Positions 30,276 through 40,312 of a DNA stretch of 64,000 nt are shown here, piece after piece; positions within the stretch are counted from its first letter, which is position 1; each line of letters opens with the position of its first letter. Below the pieces are notes generated by a model. That model saw nothing but the letters and a program-made list of their open reading frames with translations. It made no database searches and was not told where the DNA came from. The position numbers and the translations under genes were made by a program. The DNA is taken from assembly GCA_029776255.1 (NCBI GenBank), contig JAKOTN010000061.1, positions 57,416-121,415 of the forward strand, read 5' to 3'. Source of the stretch: Pseudomonadota bacterium (GTDB lineage: Bacteria; Pseudomonadota; Gammaproteobacteria; Burkholderiales; Rhodocyclaceae).

Positions 30276-31448
30276 TCATGGGGAGCCATCCAGATGCGGA
30301 ATCGTATCGTTTTCATCCACGGCAACAGCGCCGGAAGACCGTTCGCGGCCACTGCGGAATTTTTCAACAGCGGCTTCGGCAAGCGCCTCTCGCAACAGTG
30401 GCATGCCATCGCCACAGCTGGCGCTCAGGCGAACGCGCGAAATTCTACCATATTCGTCCCGCTCGACCGCCGGCGGCAGTCCGGTAAGATCGAGCTTGTT
30501 CAACACCGTCAATTGCGGCACCTTGGCGGCACCGATTTCGAGTAGCACCTTGTTCACATCGGCCACCTGATCGTCGCGCGCCGCACTGGCCGAATCGACG
30601 ACATGCAGCAGCAAATCGGCTTCGGCGGTGGCTTCGAGAGTGGCATGGAAGGCGGCCACCAACGAATGCGGCAAATCGCGAATAAACCCGACGGTATCGG
30701 AGAGGACGATATTTCCGGCCTCCGGCAGCCACAGCTTGCGCGTGGTGGTATCCAAGGTCGCGAACAACTGGTCGGCGGCGAACACCCGCGCATGCGTCAG
30801 CGCATTGAAAAGCGTGGACTTGCCGGCATTGGTATAACCGACGAGAGAAACATTCAGCATTTCACCTCGGCCACGCGCCTTGCGCTGGACACCGCGCTGT
30901 CGCTCAAGCCTGGCAAGACGCTCCTTCAACAGGCGAACACGGATTCCGAGCAAACGACGATCGGTTTCAAGCTGAGTTTCGCCCGGACCGCGCAGGCCGA
31001 TACCGCCTTTCTGCCTTTCCAGGTGGGTCCATCCGCGCACCAAACGGGTAGACAAATGTTCGAGCTGCGCCAGTTCGACCTGGAGTTTCCCCTCCGCGCT
31101 TTGCGCGCGCTGCGCGAAGATGTCGAGAATCAGGCTGGTGCGGTCAATGACACGGCACTGAAGTGCGCGCTCGAGATTTCTTTCCTGCCCGGCACTGAGT
31201 TCGTGATTGAAGACAACCAGATCGGCGTCATGCGCGGCGATTTCAGCCGCGATTTCCTCGACCTTTCCCTTACCGGCGTAAGTGGACGCGTCCGGGCCGT
31301 GGCGCCGCCCGTGCACCACCGCGCAAACCGACGCGCCAGCCGAACGAACGAGCAGGCGAACCTCTTCCAGTTGCTCGCCAATATCGCCTTGACCAAAGTC
31401 AAGCTGCACGATGACCGCTCGCTCTTCGCGAGAGAAACGGTCAGACAT
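30276..31448 (-). CDS. hflX: ribosome-splitting GTPase HflX
   Basis: A 390-residue Obg-HflX family GTPase that splits stalled 70S ribosomes. An N-terminal nucleotide-binding HflX domain is followed by the linker G-G-I-G-L-R-G-P-G-E-T-Q-L-E. The G domain has G1 G-Y-T-N-A-G-K-S-T, G3 D-T-V-G-F and G4 N-K-L-D near residue 315. It lies 131 bases after hfq in the standard hfq-hflX-hflK-hflC order. Confidence 0.96.
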   Translation of the reverse strand: MSDRFSREERAVIVQLDFGQGDIGEQLEEVRLLVRSAGASVCAVVHGRRHGPDASTYAGKGKVEEIAAEIAAHDADLVVFNHELSAGQERNLERALQCRVIDRTSLILDIFAQRAQSAEGKLQVELAQLEHLSTRLVRGWTHLERQKGGIGLRGPGETQLETDRRLLGIRVRLLKERLARLERQRGVQRKARGRGEMLNVSLVGYTNAGKSTLFNALTHARVFAADQLFATLDTTTRKLWLPEAGNIVLSDTVGFIRDLPHSLVAAFHATLEATAEADLLLHVVDSASAARDDQVADVNKVLLEIGAAKVPQLTVLNKLDLTGLPPAVERDEYGRISRVRLSASCGDGMPLLREALAEAAVEKFRSGRERSSGAVAVDENDTIPHLDGSP

Positions 31449-31579
31449 GCGTGTTGTTCGAGAATGTCAAGCGCGAATTCAGCGGCGAGACGACTTGTCC
31501 GGCGTTTGAAATACGGGACGACCCGAGGCAATTCGGTGCGACCGCGCCATCATCGCGCCGAGCGATGCGGCGGCGGTCA

Positions 31580-31816
31580 TCAATCGCTATCGCCATCGAG
31601 CGGAATGGTGATCGGCCGCGAGGGAACAACCGTGGAAATGGCGTGTTTATAAACCATTTGGGTAACGCTGTTCTTGAGCAAAACCACATATTGATCGAAG
31701 GATTCCACTTGTCCCTGCAATTTGATGCCATTCACCAGATAAATGGAAACCGGCACACGCTCCCGTCTCAGCGTGTTCAGAAACGGGTCTTGTAAGAGTT
31801 GCCCTTTGTTCGTCAT
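31580..31816 (-). CDS. hfq: RNA chaperone Hfq
   Basis: A 78-residue Sm-like protein that pairs small RNAs with mRNAs. Sm1 includes [16 protein letters not shown] and Sm2 has the Y-K-H-A-I-S motif near residue 56. It has a short C-terminal tail, as in many betaproteobacteria. The ATG at 31816 is preceded at eight bases by GGGGAG; a GTG at 31825 in the same frame is less likely. Confidence 0.97.
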   Translation of the reverse strand: MTNKGQLLQDPFLNTLRRERVPVSIYLVNGIKLQGQVESFDQYVVLLKNSVTQMVYKHAISTVVPSRPITIPLDGDSD

Positions 31817-32075
31817 GCTCGCCACTCCCCATCTTTAATCTATGTCTTGGAGCGGCGAGCATAATTGATTTTGCTGTCGTTTGCCATAAAAAGGCTCGCC
31901 AGCCGACCGAATCCGCGGACTGGCGCATCGTGGTGGGTGGCATAATGGCTTCGGGCGGACAAAACAGTCGTCACCGCCATGGTATTTCCCGGCGACCCGA
32001 CCCGCCGGAATCCGTGGTCGCTTTTCCGCGCTATTTCTGGCCGAGAAAAATGATTTGCGCGCCAAGGAGAAATCG

Positions 32076-32249
32076 ATGAATTCTGGACTAGCAAATGGTT
32101 TTGACTGGAGTGCCCTTGCGCTGATCGCCCTCATTGCCGCCGCTTTTATCTGGGGACTGATTTTTTTCCTGAAACAAAACCGAAAGGATCTCGAAAGCCT
32201 ACGGAAGGAACTGAAATCGGACGAGGACGATGAAACGAACCAACCCTAG
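32076..32249 (+). CDS. small single-helix membrane protein, hypothetical
   Basis: A 57-residue protein: polar N-terminus (M-N-S-G-L-A-N-G-F-D-W), one membrane helix at about residues 13-35, and a charged tail rich in Lys/Asp/Glu. A strong AAGGAG lies seven bases before the ATG. The layout resembles small inner-membrane proteins such as DUF3149, but I am not certain. Its neighbours are divergent hfq and downstream cobA. Confidence 0.65.
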   Translation: MNSGLANGFDWSALALIALIAAAFIWGLIFFLKQNRKDLESLRKELKSDEDDETNQP

Positions 32250-32318
32250 TCTCGCATCGCACCGCCGCCAAGGTGACGGCATTCAAAATGGAAAGCGACA
32301 TCGGACACGTCGATTTTT

Positions 32319-32332
32319 TTGATCGGAATCAA
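32319..32332. promoter_or_regulatory. FNR/ANR/DNR-type binding site upstream of cobA
   Basis: TTGATCGGAATCAA is an exact match to the FNR-family consensus TTGAT-N4-ATCAA. It sits 112 bases before the preferred cobA start (32431) and 76 before the alternative one (32395). A GATAAC -10-like element at 32362-32367 gives spacing compatible with activation. This implies induction of the methyltransferase under oxygen limitation or nitrogen-oxide exposure. Confidence 0.75.
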
Positions 32333-32430
32333 ATAATAAGCCCGACCACGCCACCTTTCGCGATAACTGTTGAAAAGACCACGATCGGACGCTTATGCTT
32401 CCGGTTCGGTCATCACTGGAAACTCGCGGC

Positions 32431-33234
32431 ATGAGCCAAAATTCCCCGACAGAACCCGCCGGAACTGTCTACATCGTCGGTAGCGGCCCAGGCGACATCG
32501 AATTGCTCACGCTGCGCGCCGCCCGCCTGATCGGCGAAGCCGACGCCATCGTCTACGACCATCTGATCGCCGACGGCGTTCTGGATCTGGCGCGGATCGA
32601 CGCCGAGCGAATTTACGTCGGCAAAAAAAGTTCGAATCACACCGTGCCGCAAGACGAACTCAATCGGCTGCTCGTCCGGCTGGCGCGCGCCGGCAAACGG
32701 GTGGTTCGCCTCAAGGGCGGCGATCCTTTCGTTTTCGGCCGCGGGGGTGAGGAAATCGAGGCGCTCGTCGACTCGGGAGTTACCTTCGAAGTGGTGCCCG
32801 GCATCACTGCCGCCGCCGGTTGCGGCGCCTACGCCGGCATTCCGCTGACCCATCGCGACCACGCGCAAGCGGTTGCTTTCGCCACCGGTCACCTCAAGGA
32901 TGGAACGATCAACCTCGATTGGCCGTCGCTCGCCCGACCGCGGCTGACGGTGGTGTTTTACATGGGCGTCGGCGGACTGACCGAAATTTGCCGCCAGATG
33001 ATCGCGCACGGCCTGCCCGGCGACCATCCCGCTGCCATCGTCCAGAGCGGCACCACCGGCCGGCAGCGGGTATTGACCGCCGATTTGGCGACGCTGCCGG
33101 CGAAAGTGAACGCGGCCGGCATGACCGCGCCGGCGCTGATCATCGTCGGAACGGTCGTCCGCCTGCGGGAAAAACTCGCCTGGTTTCAGTCGCCGGCGGC
33201 AAGCGGCGTCACGTCGCCGGACGGGAGCGGCTGA
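32431..33234 (+). CDS. cobA: uroporphyrinogen-III C-methyltransferase
   Basis: A 267-residue SAM-dependent methyltransferase making precorrin-2, the branch point to siroheme, cobalamin and heme d1. Visible family blocks: [14 protein letters not shown] near residue 18, [15 protein letters not shown], and V-V-P-G-I-T-A-A. It is a stand-alone SUMT without the CysG oxidase/chelatase domain. The start at 32431 matches homologs; ATG at 32395 would add 12 residues. The FNR-type box upstream suggests it supports anaerobic heme d1/siroheme needs. Confidence 0.93.
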   Translation: MSQNSPTEPAGTVYIVGSGPGDIELLTLRAARLIGEADAIVYDHLIADGVLDLARIDAERIYVGKKSSNHTVPQDELNRLLVRLARAGKRVVRLKGGDPFVFGRGGEEIEALVDSGVTFEVVPGITAAAGCGAYAGIPLTHRDHAQAVAFATGHLKDGTINLDWPSLARPRLTVVFYMGVGGLTEICRQMIAHGLPGDHPAAIVQSGTTGRQRVLTADLATLPAKVNAAGMTAPALIIVGTVVRLREKLAWFQSPAASGVTSPDGSG

Positions 33235-33340
33235 TCGGTTTTCTCTGCCGGGAAGGCGAAACGAGACCGGAGCGAGACATCGGCATCCGCATGCACTAAA
33301 CTCCGCCCCACGCCCGCGCGCACCGTTGCCCGGCGATACT

Positions 33341-33370
33341 AAAAAACAAAAAAACCCGCACATGGCGGGC
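33341..33370 (-). terminator. Rho-independent terminator downstream of tRNA-Leu
   Basis: On the minus strand CCCGC, loop CATGT and GCGGG (33369-33355) are followed by a run of thymines interrupted once (33354-33341), a textbook intrinsic terminator for the tRNA transcript. The opposite strand has a short T-tract too, so it may also stop cobA transcription. Confidence 0.85.
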
Positions 33371-33406
33371 TTTTCGGACTTTGATGAGTGAATTTCAACA
33401 GCTTGT

Positions 33407-33493
33407 TGGTGCCGAGAGGGGGAATCGAACCCCCACGATCTCACAATCGGCGGATTTTGAGTCCGCTGCGTCTACCGATTCCGCCATCTCGGC
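33407..33493 (-). tRNA. tRNA-Leu(CAA)
   Basis: An 87-nt tRNA with CCA encoded. The acceptor arms G-C-C-G-A-G-A and T-C-T-C-G-G-C pair fully. The anticodon loop C-T-C-A-A-A-A on a GCGGA/TCCGC stem gives anticodon CAA (reads UUG). The long variable arm typical of leucine tRNAs is present, and the T-loop reads GTTCGATTC. A terminator lies about 36 bases downstream. No integrase or duplicated 3' end is seen nearby. Confidence 0.97.
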
Positions 33494-33612
33494 TTTGACT
33501 CGCGTGGCGCGAGCCGAAAGAGGTGGCGATTATCGCTGATTCTCCGGCAACCGACAAGCCACCCGACCCATATTTCCTCGATTTTGGTTGCCCCGTTCAG
33601 ATGGCTCGACAC

Positions 33613-34644
33613 ATGCTCACGCTTGACGATTTCGACTTTCATTTGCCTCACGAACTGATCGCTCAGCATCCGGCCGCGACCCGCACGGCCAGCCGCTTGT
33701 TGCATCTCGCCGATGGCGTCATCGGCGACCGCCGCTTCGACGATCTGCCGACGCTGGTCGACGCCGGCGATTTGCTGGTCTTCAACGACACCCGGGTGAT
33801 CAAGGCGCGCCTTTTCGGGCACAAGGACAGCGGCGGCCAGATTGAAGTGTTGATCGAGCGTGTCGTCGATAACCACCACGCCATCGCCCAAATCCGGGCT
33901 TCAAAATCGCCGAAAGCCGGCAGCCGGCTCGTGCTTGAAGAAGCGATCCCGCTGCGGGTGCGCGGACGCGTCGGTGAACACGGCGAATTTTTCGCGCTGG
34001 AACTGATCGGCGACGGCGACCTGTGGTCGTTGATCGACAAACACGGCCGCTTGCCGCTGCCGCCGTACATCGCGCATCTGGCAGTCGGCGACGACGAGGA
34101 GCGCTATCAGACGGTTTTCGCCCGCCACCCCGGCGCGGTCGCCGCGCCGACCGCCGGACTGCATTTCGACGACGCGCTGCTCGGCCGTCTGGGCGCGCAC
34201 GGCGTCGGCCTCGCCTGGCTGACGCTGCACGTCGGCGCCGGCACCTTCCAGCCGGTGCGCGTCAACGCCATCGCCGAGCACCGCATGCACGCCGAACGTT
34301 TCGTCGTGCCGCCGGAAACCGTTGCCGCCATCGCCGCCACGCGCGCGCGCGGCGGCAAGGTCATCGCCGTCGGCACCACCAGCCTGCGTGCCCTCGAAGC
34401 CGCCGCGCAAGAAGGCGAACCGCGCGCAGGCGCCGCCGAAACCGATATCTTCATCACCCCCGGCTATCGTTTTCGCGTTGTCGACCGACTGCTCACCAAC
34501 TTCCACCTGCCGAAATCGACCTTATTGATGCTCGTTGCCGCCTTCGCCGGCCTCGACGACATCCGTGCCGCCTATCGACACGCGATAGAGCAACGCTATC
34601 GCTTTTTCAGCTACGGCGACGCCATGCTGCTGCAGCGCAAATAG
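33613..34644 (+). CDS. queA: S-adenosylmethionine:tRNA ribosyltransferase-isomerase
   Basis: A 343-residue enzyme that transfers ribosyl from SAM to preQ1 in tRNA during queuosine synthesis. Conserved blocks: [10 protein letters not shown] near residue 10, [28 protein letters not shown], and [14 protein letters not shown] 33613 gives the family N-terminus; ATG 33601 would add four residues. tgt, the usual downstream neighbour, is absent here. Confidence 0.96.
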   Translation: MLTLDDFDFHLPHELIAQHPAATRTASRLLHLADGVIGDRRFDDLPTLVDAGDLLVFNDTRVIKARLFGHKDSGGQIEVLIERVVDNHHAIAQIRASKSPKAGSRLVLEEAIPLRVRGRVGEHGEFFALELIGDGDLWSLIDKHGRLPLPPYIAHLAVGDDEERYQTVFARHPGAVAAPTAGLHFDDALLGRLGAHGVGLAWLTLHVGAGTFQPVRVNAIAEHRMHAERFVVPPETVAAIAATRARGGKVIAVGTTSLRALEAAAQEGEPRAGAAETDIFITPGYRFRVVDRLLTNFHLPKSTLLMLVAAFAGLDDIRAAYRHAIEQRYRFFSYGDAMLLQRK

Positions 34645-34681
34645 GCCATCGTCTCTCTCGACTCGTCGTTCGCCCACGCCA

Positions 34682-37600
34682 ATGTTCCCTTCACCTGACG
34701 CCCTCGCCCTCCCCGATCCGGGTGACAGGCACGGCCTGAGCGCCGACAGTCATGCGGTCGCCCTGGCTTGTGCCGTGCTCTGGACCTTCGCCAACACCCC
34801 CCTCGTCCATCGGCTGCTGACGACGAACGGGCTGAAAACCGTGGCGGGCAAGGCCTTCACCGCCGCCGACGTAAAAGGCGCCGTGCAGGATCTGCGGCAA
34901 CAAGGCATGCTCGAAGACGACTCCTCGCGCAACCAAGGGGCGTTCAAGCTGGTGGACGCGCTGCGGGTGCCACTTTACCGGCAACTTCTGCAAGCGAATC
35001 CGGGCGACACGCTGGCGCACCTGATCGCCACGCTCCACCACTTCAATCCCGGTCGCTCGGATTATTACTGGAGCCTTGGCGGCATGGCGGCGACCATCGG
35101 CTATGTCCGCGCCAAATTCCTTTCCGGCGCCCCGGCCGATGAATTGCACCAACTTCGCAACAGCGTCGGGCGCTCGATGGACTGGAACACCGTCGTTATC
35201 GAAGGGCTCCTGAAAGGCTTCGACGGCCAAAGTTTCGAACACATCGAACCGACGACGCGCTGGCAATTGGCCGGGCGGGCGGTGGCCAGCACCTGCCTCT
35301 ACTGGTCCTCGACCTTCGAGCCGGTCGTCGACTGGTCCATCGAGCAACTGGCGCGACAACCCGCGCAATTTCCGACGGAATTGCGCCACGCCATCGGCGA
35401 CCTGGCGATGCAACGCGGCGACACGCCGCTGTGGAAAATCGCCCTCGCCGGCGCTGACAACGACGGAGTCGGCCACGCACTCGACGCCGCGCGGCGGGTG
35501 ATGGACGCCGAATGGGCAAACGGGCAAGCGGCGTTCGAAACGGCGCTGAAACAACGCAGGGCGGCCATCGGCGGCAACAAACATCTGCTGCCGCCGAGCG
35601 TCGCCTGGTTCTACCCCTTGGCCCTGCTCGCGCAGGCGACACCCCGGCACCTGGAACTCGCGCGCAAGTTCTGCGCCGGCGAATCCGGCAAGCGCGACCC
35701 CAGCCCTTACAGCGATTGGGGCCGCTGGGTACACGCCATCGATGTCCGTCTGGGCAAAACGCCGCTGCTTCGCGAGGCGTTCCAGCCGCCCGTCAATCTC
35801 GCCAACACCTGGCCGATGGACACTTTCTGGACCGTGCTGCTGGCCGCCTGGCTCGGCACGGAGGCAATCGCCGGCACTCACCAGAAAGATTTTGCGCGCA
35901 AATGGCAGCCGGCGATCGCCGACCTTCGACGACGCATGGAGGCGTGCCGCCTGCACGCCTTGCCGCGGATGCTCGACGGCGCCGAGGCGGTGCTCGACGG
36001 GCGCGATCCACCGCGCGGCTTTTTTGCCAGCGGCGCCCGCGAACAGTGGCGGGACATCCTTGCCGCCCTACGGGCGCTGGGCGAGGAACGAAACGACGAC
36101 GGCGTCGCCGACACCACGCGCATCGTCTGGGAAATCGAGCGGGACGCGCACGGCCGACTGCTGGGAATCAAGCCACTCGAACAAAAACACGGCCCGCGCG
36201 GTTGGGGCCGGCCGCGCGCGCTCAGCCTCGGAAAAATCGCCCACAACCCGCAATTGCCGGCCTGGGACAGCAAAGTCGCGCGCGCGATACGCGCGGAACG
36301 CGGTTACAGCAACCGTTTCCGCCTCGATCTCGCGGCGGCCATCGTCGCGCTGGTCGGTCATCCCTTCGTGGTGCTCGCCCAGGCGCCGGAGCAGTTGATC
36401 GATCTGAGCGAGGCAACGCCGGAAATCGAATTGCTCCGCCGGGGTCCGCATTTCGTGATGCGCGTCGAGCCGCCGCTGCGAACCGGCGACGAACACGAGC
36501 GCCACACCCTCGGCGACGCCGACGAACGTCGCGAGTTCGAGGCCTTGCGGCTGATCACCCTGGTCCGGGACGGACCAAAACGGCTGCGACTGGTACGCTT
36601 CAGCCCCGCGCAACGACAGGCGGCCCTCCTGGTTTCCGCTCATTTGAAAGTCCCCGTCGAGGCCAGCGACGCACCGGCCGAACTGGAAAAAACCTTGCGC
36701 GCCTTGTCGACGCACTTCCAGATACACGCCGACGCGGCGCAAGCCACCCGCCAGATTCCCGGCGATTCGCGCCTGCGCGCCGAACTGTCGCCGGTTGGCG
36801 AACACCTCGCCCTGCGGCTGGTCGTCGCGCCGCTTGGCGGCGACGGCCCGCGCCTGCCCGCCGCCGCCGGCCGCGTCCGTCTGATCGCCGTTCTCGACGG
36901 CGAAACCGTCGGCACCGAGCGCGACCTCGCGAGCGAACGGCGGCACCTGGAAAGCGTCGTCGACGCCCTGCCCTTTCTCGACGACGGCAACGCCCTCGGC
37001 GAATGGCTGGTCGAGGACGCCGAACAAGCGCTGGTCATGGTTGAGACCTTGCCGACGCTGCCGGCAATTGCCGCTGTCGACTGGCCCAAGGGTCAGGCGG
37101 TGCGCGTGCTTACCGTCGACAGCCGACAACTGGGGGTCAAGGTCAGCCGCGAGCGCGACTGGTTCCGTCTCTCCGGGCAAATTTCCGTCGACGAAGGCTT
37201 GGTGCTGCAACTCGAAACCCTGCTCGCCGCCGCGCGCGACAAATCCCGTTTCGTGCCGATGGGCGACGGCGTCTACGCCGCGCTGACGCGGTCGCTGAAG
37301 CAAAAGCTGAACGACCTCGCGGCAGTGCTCGAAAGCGACCGGGACGGCGGCAACAAGGCGCCAGCCATCGCCACCGCCTGGCTGGACGAGGTGCTCGACG
37401 GCACCGCGCTCGAAGCCGGCAAGGAATTTCGCCAGGCCATCGACCGATTGCGCGATGCCCAGTCCGTTCGTCCCCGCTTGCCCGGCCTGTTGCAAGCCAG
37501 TTTGCGGCCTTACCAGGAGGACGGCTTTCAATGGGCGGTCCGTCTGGCGACCGCCGGCATGGGCGGCTGTCTGGCCGACGACATGGGCCTCGGCAAGACG

Positions 37601-38887
37601 CTACAGGCGCTCGGCGTCCTGCTTGCGCGCGCCGGTGGCGGCGGCGCGCTGGTCATCGCCCCGACGTCGGTCTGCGGCAACTGGCTACTCGAAAGCAAGC
37701 GCTTCGCGCCGAGCCTGAACGCCCGGATTTACGCCGACGCCACCGACGATGATCGCGAGGCGCTGGTGACCGGCGCCGGCCCGCAAGACGTGCTGATCGT
37801 CTCCTACACGCTATTGCAACTGGCGCAGGAGCGCTTTACCGGACGCGTCTGGCACACCGTCATCGCCGACGAAGCGCAAGCGATCAAGAATGCGGCCGCC
37901 AAGCGCTCGCAAGCCGTTTTCGAATTGAACGCCGACTTCCGTCTGGCGCTCACCGGCACGCCGGTGGAAAACAGGCTGGCCGATTTGTGGTCGATCATGC
38001 GCTTCGTCAATCCCGGCCTGCTCGGCAGCGTCGGCCGTTTCAACGAACGCTTCGCTGGCCCGATCGAGCGCCAACGCGACCGCGAGGCGCAGCACGTGCT
38101 GAAACGCCTGGTCGGCCCCTTCGTGCTGCGGCGCACCAAATCGGAGGTGTTGCAGGAACTGCCGCCGCGCACCGAACTGGTTCTGAGCATTTCACCCGAC
38201 GCCGCCGAAGCCGCCCACTACGAGGCCTTGCGCCGTCAGGCCGCCGAGGAAATCGACGCCACTCTCGACCGCGCGCCGCCGGCCCAGGCACGGTTCAACA
38301 TCCTGGCGCAGCTCACCCGCCTGCGCCGCGCCGCCTGCGATCCGCGCCTGTGCACGCCGGAACTCGGGATCATCGGCGCCAAGGTGCAGGCTTTCGCCGA
38401 ACTGGCCAGTGAACTGGTCGCCAACGGCCACAAGGCGTTGGTCTTCAGCCAATTCGTCGACTTCCTGCAAATCCTCCGCGAACCGCTGGATGCGGCGGGC
38501 ATCCGCTATCAATACCTCGACGGCGGCACACCCGCCACCGAGCGGACGCGACGCGTCGCCTCGTTTCAGACCGGCGACGGCGATCTGTTCCTGATCAGCC
38601 TGAAGGCCGGCGGTTTCGGCCTCAACCTGACCGCCGCCGACTACGTGGTGATCGCCGACCCGTGGTGGAACCCGGCCGCCGAGGACCAGGCCATGGGACG
38701 CGCCCACCGCATCGGCCAGATCCGGCCGGTGACGGTCTATCGGCTGGTGACGCGCGGCACCGTCGAGGAACGAATCGTCGAACTGCATCATGAGAAACGC
38801 GCCCTCGCCGAAAGCATCCTCGCCGACGGCGACGCCAGTGCCCTGCCCTCGACCGACGATCTGCTGGCACTGATTCGCGGCCGATAA
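34682..38887 (+). CDS. SNF2-family DEAD/DEAH-type helicase with large N-terminal extension
   Basis: A 1401-residue protein. The SNF2 motor is C-terminal (~residues 935-1395): Walker A D-D-M-G-L-G-K-T with K972, motif II D-E-A-Q at 1063-1066, motif III L-T-G-T-P-V-E-N, motif V-like S-L-K-A-G-G-F-G-L-N-L-T, and motif VI Q-A-M-G-R-A-H-R-I-G-Q. The first ~900 residues match no domain I recognise. Stand-alone bacterial SNF2 proteins translocate on DNA to remodel bound complexes; the role here is unknown. Neighbours queA and a cyclase give no clue, and no methylase or nuclease is adjacent that would make it a defence system. Confidence 0.88.
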   Translation: MFPSPDALALPDPGDRHGLSADSHAVALACAVLWTFANTPLVHRLLTTNGLKTVAGKAFTAADVKGAVQDLRQQGMLEDDSSRNQGAFKLVDALRVPLYRQLLQANPGDTLAHLIATLHHFNPGRSDYYWSLGGMAATIGYVRAKFLSGAPADELHQLRNSVGRSMDWNTVVIEGLLKGFDGQSFEHIEPTTRWQLAGRAVASTCLYWSSTFEPVVDWSIEQLARQPAQFPTELRHAIGDLAMQRGDTPLWKIALAGADNDGVGHALDAARRVMDAEWANGQAAFETALKQRRAAIGGNKHLLPPSVAWFYPLALLAQATPRHLELARKFCAGESGKRDPSPYSDWGRWVHAIDVRLGKTPLLREAFQPPVNLANTWPMDTFWTVLLAAWLGTEAIAGTHQKDFARKWQPAIADLRRRMEACRLHALPRMLDGAEAVLDGRDPPRGFFASGAREQWRDILAALRALGEERNDDGVADTTRIVWEIERDAHGRLLGIKPLEQKHGPRGWGRPRALSLGKIAHNPQLPAWDSKVARAIRAERGYSNRFRLDLAAAIVALVGHPFVVLAQAPEQLIDLSEATPEIELLRRGPHFVMRVEPPLRTGDEHERHTLGDADERREFEALRLITLVRDGPKRLRLVRFSPAQRQAALLVSAHLKVPVEASDAPAELEKTLRALSTHFQIHADAAQATRQIPGDSRLRAELSPVGEHLALRLVVAPLGGDGPRLPAAAGRVRLIAVLDGETVGTERDLASERRHLESVVDALPFLDDGNALGEWLVEDAEQALVMVETLPTLPAIAAVDWPKGQAVRVLTVDSRQLGVKVSRERDWFRLSGQISVDEGLVLQLETLLAAARDKSRFVPMGDGVYAALTRSLKQKLNDLAAVLESDRDGGNKAPAIATAWLDEVLDGTALEAGKEFRQAIDRLRDAQSVRPRLPGLLQASLRPYQEDGFQWAVRLATAGMGGCLADDMGLGKTLQALGVLLARAGGGGALVIAPTSVCGNWLLESKRFAPSLNARIYADATDDDREALVTGAGPQDVLIVSYTLLQLAQERFTGRVWHTVIADEAQAIKNAAAKRSQAVFELNADFRLALTGTPVENRLADLWSIMRFVNPGLLGSVGRFNERFAGPIERQRDREAQHVLKRLVGPFVLRRTKSEVLQELPPRTELVLSISPDAAEAAHYEALRRQAAEEIDATLDRAPPAQARFNILAQLTRLRRAACDPRLCTPELGIIGAKVQAFAELASELVANGHKALVFSQFVDFLQILREPLDAAGIRYQYLDGGTPATERTRRVASFQTGDGDLFLISLKAGGFGLNLTAADYVVIADPWWNPAAEDQAMGRAHRIGQIRPVTVYRLVTRGTVEERIVELHHEKRALAESILADGDASALPSTDDLLALIRGR

Positions 38888-38966
38888 ACCGGACTGGCGC
38901 CACGGACAGCGGATCGCGGGCGGTTCTCCGGTATTTCCCGGCGATTCGCCGTAGAATCCGACCCTA

Positions 38967-40256
38967 ATGCACCGCCGAATTCACGCTTGCGCGGTCAACC
39001 AACAAAAATCGGAAAAAAACGTGGTCACTGGCAGCGCCCCGGGTAACGTCGTCTACACCGACATCGAGTTCCGCAATTACCGCCGCCAACGGGCGACGCG
39101 CCTGTTGCGCACCGGGGTGGTGCTATTGTTCGTTTACGTGCTGGTCTGGAGCGTCGTCGGGCTGGTGCGCGGCGATGTGCCGACGCTGTTGTTGCAGCCG
39201 GTGTCGATCGCCGGCGTGGTGTGGGTCTCCTACTGCCTCGCCCGTGGACGGCTCGGTCTGGCCAGCCACTCCTATTTCTGGATCGTGATTCCCGCCGTCC
39301 TCACCCTGATCGCCGTCGAAGGCGTGCCGGGGCCGTTCCTCAGCATGAGTCATTACCACCTGCTGCCGTTGATCGCCGGCGCCTATCTGTTGTTTTTCGA
39401 GCATGGCAAGCGGGCACGGGGAATCTACGTCGGCGCCTGTCTGCTGATCTTCGTCACCGTCGAACTGGGGCTGGTGACGTTGCCACCGCTCGGCCTTCCC
39501 TACAGCGCGGCGGCACGGCAAACGGGCCGCTGGATGCTGTTTTTCGCCAATTTCTGCTCGTTGCTGTGGGTGGCGTGGCTGTTCGTCGTCGATTTGGCGG
39601 AAGCCGAAAAACAGCTCGCCGCGGCCAACTCGCGCATGGAGAGCCTGCTTGAGAATGTCTTGCCGCCGACGATCAGCCAGCGCCTGCGCCGCGAAGGACG
39701 CACTTTCGCCGATGCCTTCAGCGACTGCACGGTGCTGTTCGCCGACATCGTCGGCTACACCGCGCTGTCCGAGTCGGAACCGAATGTCGTCAAGCTGCTG
39801 GATTCGATCTTCACGCGTTTCGACGATCTCACCGAACAGTGTGGCCTGGAAAAGATCAAGACCATCGGCGACGCTTACATGGTCGCCGCGGGCATTCCCG
39901 TGGCGCGCGCCGATCACGCCACGGCGGTCGCCGATCTGGCGCTGCGGCTACAGGAGGCGATCAAGGAATTTCCAGGGCTGGCGATCCGCATCGGCATCAA
40001 TTCCGGCGCGGTCGTCGCCGGCGTGATCGGCAAGAAACGTTTCATCTACGACTTGTGGGGCGATACGGTCAATATCGCCGCCCGCATGGAATCGCAAGGC
40101 GTGTCGGGCGAAATCCAGATCAGCGAAGCCACGCACGCCTTGCTGCCGCCCAGTTTTGTCCGCGAGGAACGCGGCCGGGTCTCGATCAAGGGCAAGGGAG
40201 AGATGCTCGTCTTCCTGCTCAAGGGGCGTGCGACACACGATCCACTCTCCTCCTGA
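38967..40256 (+). CDS. membrane-bound class III adenylate cyclase
   Basis: A 429-residue protein with about six membrane helices (residues ~47-215) and a cytoplasmic class III cyclase domain (~245-425). Metal-binding Asp is D260 in F-A-D-I-V-G-Y-T. The substrate-specifying Lys (E-K-I-K-T-I-G-D-A-Y-M) and Asp (Y-D-L-W-G-D-T-V-N-I-A-A-R) are the adenylate- rather than guanylate-type pair, and the transition-state N-x-x-x-R is present. The membrane domain is of a MASE-like sensor type. No good RBS precedes ATG 38967; a later GTG near residue 19 is possible. Confidence 0.88.
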   Translation: MHRRIHACAVNQQKSEKNVVTGSAPGNVVYTDIEFRNYRRQRATRLLRTGVVLLFVYVLVWSVVGLVRGDVPTLLLQPVSIAGVVWVSYCLARGRLGLASHSYFWIVIPAVLTLIAVEGVPGPFLSMSHYHLLPLIAGAYLLFFEHGKRARGIYVGACLLIFVTVELGLVTLPPLGLPYSAAARQTGRWMLFFANFCSLLWVAWLFVVDLAEAEKQLAAANSRMESLLENVLPPTISQRLRREGRTFADAFSDCTVLFADIVGYTALSESEPNVVKLLDSIFTRFDDLTEQCGLEKIKTIGDAYMVAAGIPVARADHATAVADLALRLQEAIKEFPGLAIRIGINSGAVVAGVIGKKRFIYDLWGDTVNIAARMESQGVSGEIQISEATHALLPPSFVREERGRVSIKGKGEMLVFLLKGRATHDPLSS

Positions 40257-40312
40257 CGCCACGCGGCGACCGGCGACACGGTGCCGCCCGTGCGCGGGCG
40301 CTCACGTTCCGT

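Noticed and set aside
33407..33493. tRNA-Leu as an integration site
   Set aside because: No integrase gene, no duplicated tRNA 3' end and conserved genes on both sides.
34691..35956. Minus-strand open frame (421 codons) within the SNF2 gene
   Set aside because: Shadow of the SNF2 N-terminal region; no RBS and biased composition.
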